Below, in pieces: positions 61,701 to 64,000 of a DNA stretch of 64,000 nucleotides. Numbering within the stretch: the stretch's first letter is position 1; the number at the start of each line of letters is the position of its first letter. The position numbers were made by a program, and so were the translations under genes. Location: assembly GCA_036785705.1 (NCBI GenBank), contig JAWUZG010000157.1, positions 1,512,616 to 1,576,615 on the forward strand, given 5' to 3'. A model generated the notes under the pieces. The model was not told where the DNA came from. It did not search any database and was given only the letters and a program-made list of their open reading frames with translations. Source of the DNA: Acanthornis magna (Eukaryota > Chordata > Aves > Passeriformes > Acanthizidae).

Positions 61701-62211
61701 GGAGGTTGTAGCAGGATGCTTTGGGCCGGCTGCTTTGCCTTGGAACGTGGTGCAGGCACTTGGAGCATGTGCTATTTGCAAATGTCTCCAGGTGTCTTTC
61801 AGAGGGCCAGCGTGTGTTGTTTTGGCGTTGAATTCTGCTGAAAGTCCTTCTGGCAAGGAAGCCTGCATGAAGGTGCTGCTAGTGAGGCAAAGATTTGGCA
61901 GCTGAGCTGCTGCTGGGAGTTGCAGGCGTCTGCCTGACAGTCAGTCCCTTGAGAGTGTCAATGTGCAGTCAGTGCCCTTTCCTAGGGGAGGTTTTTCTAG
62001 CGTGTTCCTCCTTGGAGTGTGTGAGGGCTCGTGCTGGGGAAGTGGACAGCAAGCAAGGGCGCTCTTGGTGGTGAAGGGAGAGAGAGCTGCCCAGGAGTGT
62101 TGGTGTGGTGAGTTCCATGGAGCTCTACTTGGGAATTGGGTTTTTTTGCTTGCTGTAAGATATGACTGCTTTCCTATTGTTTTCATCGAGTGCACTCCAT
62201 TGTAGTCTGTG
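58753..62211 (+). repeat. Macrosatellite unit 18 (3459 bp), last complete unit
   Basis: It is very close to unit 17. It differs in having TTTTGCCTGG near 59928, AAAGTGCCTG near 60103, GAGATGGCTGG near 61140 and CTAGCGTG near 61997. Sequence quality looks normal here: its length fits the indel model exactly, in contrast to the next unit. Confidence 0.97.
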
Positions 62212-64000
62212 TAGCCTCCCAGGAGCAGGTTTAGCTTTTCTATGGAGTGGTCAGTAATTGGGATTGAGTTGTTTGTGTTGAATCATTTGTGTTAGGGAAG
62301 AACTGTTTTTCTAGGAATAGATCAGATGGGCCATTTGTAAGTGCTGCGGGACAGAGTTACTTAAAGCAGGGACAGTGTGAGGCTGGGATTGGATGCAGCC
62401 GCCGCCAAGGCTCGTGTCTCTGAGAAGGAGTTGAGAAAGCCAAGGGCTGCTCTCTGGCCCTCGTGACTCAGTGGCCAGCTGCTCTGGGAGGCTTTGTGTG
62501 AATCTGCCAGCACAGCAGCGAGAGATGTCCCCGAGGAGCTTGTGTGAGTGCAGGTGAGATCAGAGCTCTTGAGCAGCCTGGAGAGCCTGGGGATGTGGCC
62601 ATGGAGCCGCCAGGATATCTGGTGACCTCGGGGTTCCTATGAGCAGAGGAGCACTAAGATGTGCCCATGGCACCTGTGTAAGTGCCTGTGGCTGAAGGCC
62701 TCTTTTGCAGCCTGGAGAGCCTTGGCATGTGGCCATGAAGCCACAGTGCGTGTCTGTGACATCAGAGCGCTTTGGCAGCATGGAAAGGCCTGGAATGGCT
62801 GCAGGGGCCAGAGGTGAGTGCCTGTGACATCACAGCTGTCCAGCAGCAGGGAGAGGGAGGGAATGTCACAGGCGATGCCCCTGTGAGTTGCTGTGACAGC
62901 GTGGCTCCTTAGCAGCGTGCAGATTGCCGGATGTTACCCTTGAGGCCCTGGCATTGCCCTTGTTGTGTGTGTTCTTAGGAAGATAGAGAGAGCCGTGGCA
63001 TGTCCCCCTGGAAGTGCAGGGAGTGGCAGTTGCAAAAGAGCTCCTTAGCACTTAGAGACAGGTGGGATGTCCCCATGGAGGCACTGTGAGAGCCCGTGAC
63101 CTCAGAGGTCTTGGAAGGTGAGAGAGCCGCGGGATGACATGGGATGTGAGCATGGGGAGCCTGTGGGCAGGTGTGATCTCCCTGCTTGTGCTGGTGCATC
63201 CCCACTGGCCTTTTTTCAGGCTGCAGCATGATATGAGCAATGGTGCTGAGGCCTTGGCCTTGAGGAAGGCAGCGGGGCTGAGGTGCTGTGGAGCTTCTGA
63301 GAAAGGCTGTGTGCTGCCAGGAAGTGCTGTGTTCTAAGTGCTCCTGCATTTTTGCTTGTTGAACAGACTTTGAAATTAGTTTTTGCCTGGATGGCATCAC
63401 ATTGGTGTTGTCCCGCGTTCAGGGAAAGCTGCCGATGAGAAGTGGGGCCAGGCTGAAGGCTTGTTGTGACTAAAGGCCATGCCTTGGGCCCTGTAAGCAG
63501 GGGTGCCAAAGGAGGCCCTGGCAGCTGTGCTGGGCCGCAGCAGCGGTGAGCAGCAAAGTGCCTGTGCGTGGGGCCTCTGCCAGCCGGCAGCTGTCCCGTT
63601 TGCTGCACTCGGGGGATGCGCGAAGGAGCACGGCTCTGGGCCCCCCATCCTGCCGCTCCCGGAGGCCTCAGCCTTTGGCCGCTGAGAAGATGGCAAGGCA
63701 CGTGAGAGGAGTATTTCAGTAGCTTGGAGGGGAATTTTGCCTCGTAGAGCCTCTTTGTGTGCTTGTGGGAGTGCAGGTGTGCATGCGCTGTCTGCAATGT
63801 GGGAGAGGGGCTGCTCTGGTGGATTCAGAAGTGCTTTAGGTTTGTGCCTAAGTTAGGTCTCGAAGTTCCTGCAGTGCTATGGTAAGGCTGTGTGGATCGT
63901 TTGCTGAGGTCTTGGTTTCAGCTCAGTTCTAAGTGAAGTGTTGTGTAGTTGAAGTCCAGTTCAGTTGCAATGCCCTTAAGTGCTGTTGCTGCCCTAAGTT
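62212..64000 (+). repeat. Macrosatellite unit 19, partial (first 1789 bases), with many homopolymer indels
   Basis: It begins like units 17-18 (GAAGAACTGT near 62297) and runs off the window within the AAGTG-rich tract. It carries about twelve small indels at runs that are constant in the other units, near 62478, 62648, 62881, 62930, 62975, 63111, 63201, 63338, 63487, 63636, 63886 and 63915. Eleven shorten the sequence and one adds a C. Its substitutions are variants already present in other units. This pattern fits residual sequencing error better than biological decay. Confidence 0.95.

Larger units (their letters stand above)
1..64000 (+). repeat. Macrosatellite array, ~3.46-kb unit, 18 full copies plus one partial, all head to tail
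   Basis: The motif TAGCCTCCCAGGAGC recurs at 1, 3460, 6900, 10340, 13800, 17260, 20718, 24160, 27619, 31078, 34537, 37996, 41456, 44916, 48375, 51835, 55294, 58753 and 62212, always on the plus strand and always followed by the same ~3.4 kb. Spacings are 3440, 3442, 3458, 3459 or 3460. These lengths are fully accounted for by five indel types: a C-run of plus 1, T7 versus AT5 of minus 1, GATAGCAAG versus GACACCATC of minus 1, a 17-bp deletion and a 2-bp deletion. The array runs off both edges, so its true size is unknown. The scale recalls D4Z4 (3.3 kb) and DXZ4 (3.0 kb) of mammals, but I see no homology to either. Not recognised as a named satellite. Confidence 0.98.

Noticed and set aside
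1..64000. A D4Z4/DUX4-like or DXZ4-like homologue
   Set aside because: Only the unit size and tandem arrangement are similar. No homeobox is encoded and no sequence similarity was recognised.
1..64000. The bird MHM repeat or another named sex-chromosome satellite
   Set aside because: The MHM unit is reported as about 2.2 kb, not 3.46 kb, and I cannot confirm any sequence match without a search.
1..64000. Ribosomal DNA array or its spacer
   Set aside because: No conserved 18S, 5.8S, 28S or 5S segment is visible in the unit.
1..64000. Centromeric or telomeric satellite
   Set aside because: No TTAGGG-type array and no short centromere-type monomer is seen. A position near a centromere cannot be judged from this window.

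Overview
The window is one uninterrupted tandem array of a long repeat (a macrosatellite). A unit of about 3,459 bp recurs head to tail from base 1 to base 64,000. There are 18 complete units and a nineteenth that is cut by the window edge after 1,789 bases. I saw no sequence outside the array and no unit in reverse orientation. No transposon, tRNA, rRNA, CRISPR array or convincing protein-coding gene is visible. Unit boundaries are set arbitrarily at base 1 (the TAGCCTCCCAGGAGC phase), because both edges of the window lie inside the array.

Organism: this is a eukaryotic nuclear genome, not a prokaryotic one. There are no long conserved reading frames, short frames are broken by frameshifts from unit to unit, and splice-like motifs are common. 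Many differences between units are CG to TG/CA exchanges, the mark of cytosine methylation followed by deamination, which is typical of vertebrates. Compact unique sequence without SINE/LINE debris would fit a bird, but no sequence here proves that. I cannot name the species, the chromosome or a known satellite family.

Layout of one unit (unit 1 coordinates; add the unit start minus 1 for the others, within one or two bases before the block B deletion site): 1-283 low-variation head; 284-960 block A, about ten or eleven degenerate ~68-bp monomers; 961-1202 spacer with a pyrimidine tract and a T7 run; 1203-1502 CpG-dense core; 1503-1620 spacer; 1621-1875 AAGTG/CTAAGTT-rich tract; 1926-1953 CA/GACA microsatellite; 1957-2140 T-rich spacer; 2141-2968 block B, twelve more ~68-bp monomers with a CTCF-like CCAGGGGGC core; 2969-3459 tail. 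The structure is therefore nested: a minisatellite inside a macrosatellite.

Units 1-18 are very similar (by eye roughly 98-99.9% identical, not computed), and five small indel types explain all their length differences (3440, 3442, 3458, 3459 or 3460 bp). Shared variants define subfamilies: units 1 and 4-6; 2, 3, 7 and partly 8; 9, 10, 13 and 14; and 11 and 16-18 in their second halves. Units 9-10 resemble units 13-14, and the 11/12 junction resembles the 16/17 and 17/18 junctions, so blocks of several units were duplicated. Unit 19 differs in kind: it carries about twelve 1-3 base indels, nearly all in homopolymers, which looks like unpolished sequence near a contig end. No function is demonstrated. 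The leads worth testing are the CpG core, the invariant CTCF-like core, the splice-like monomers and a possible plus-strand transcript.
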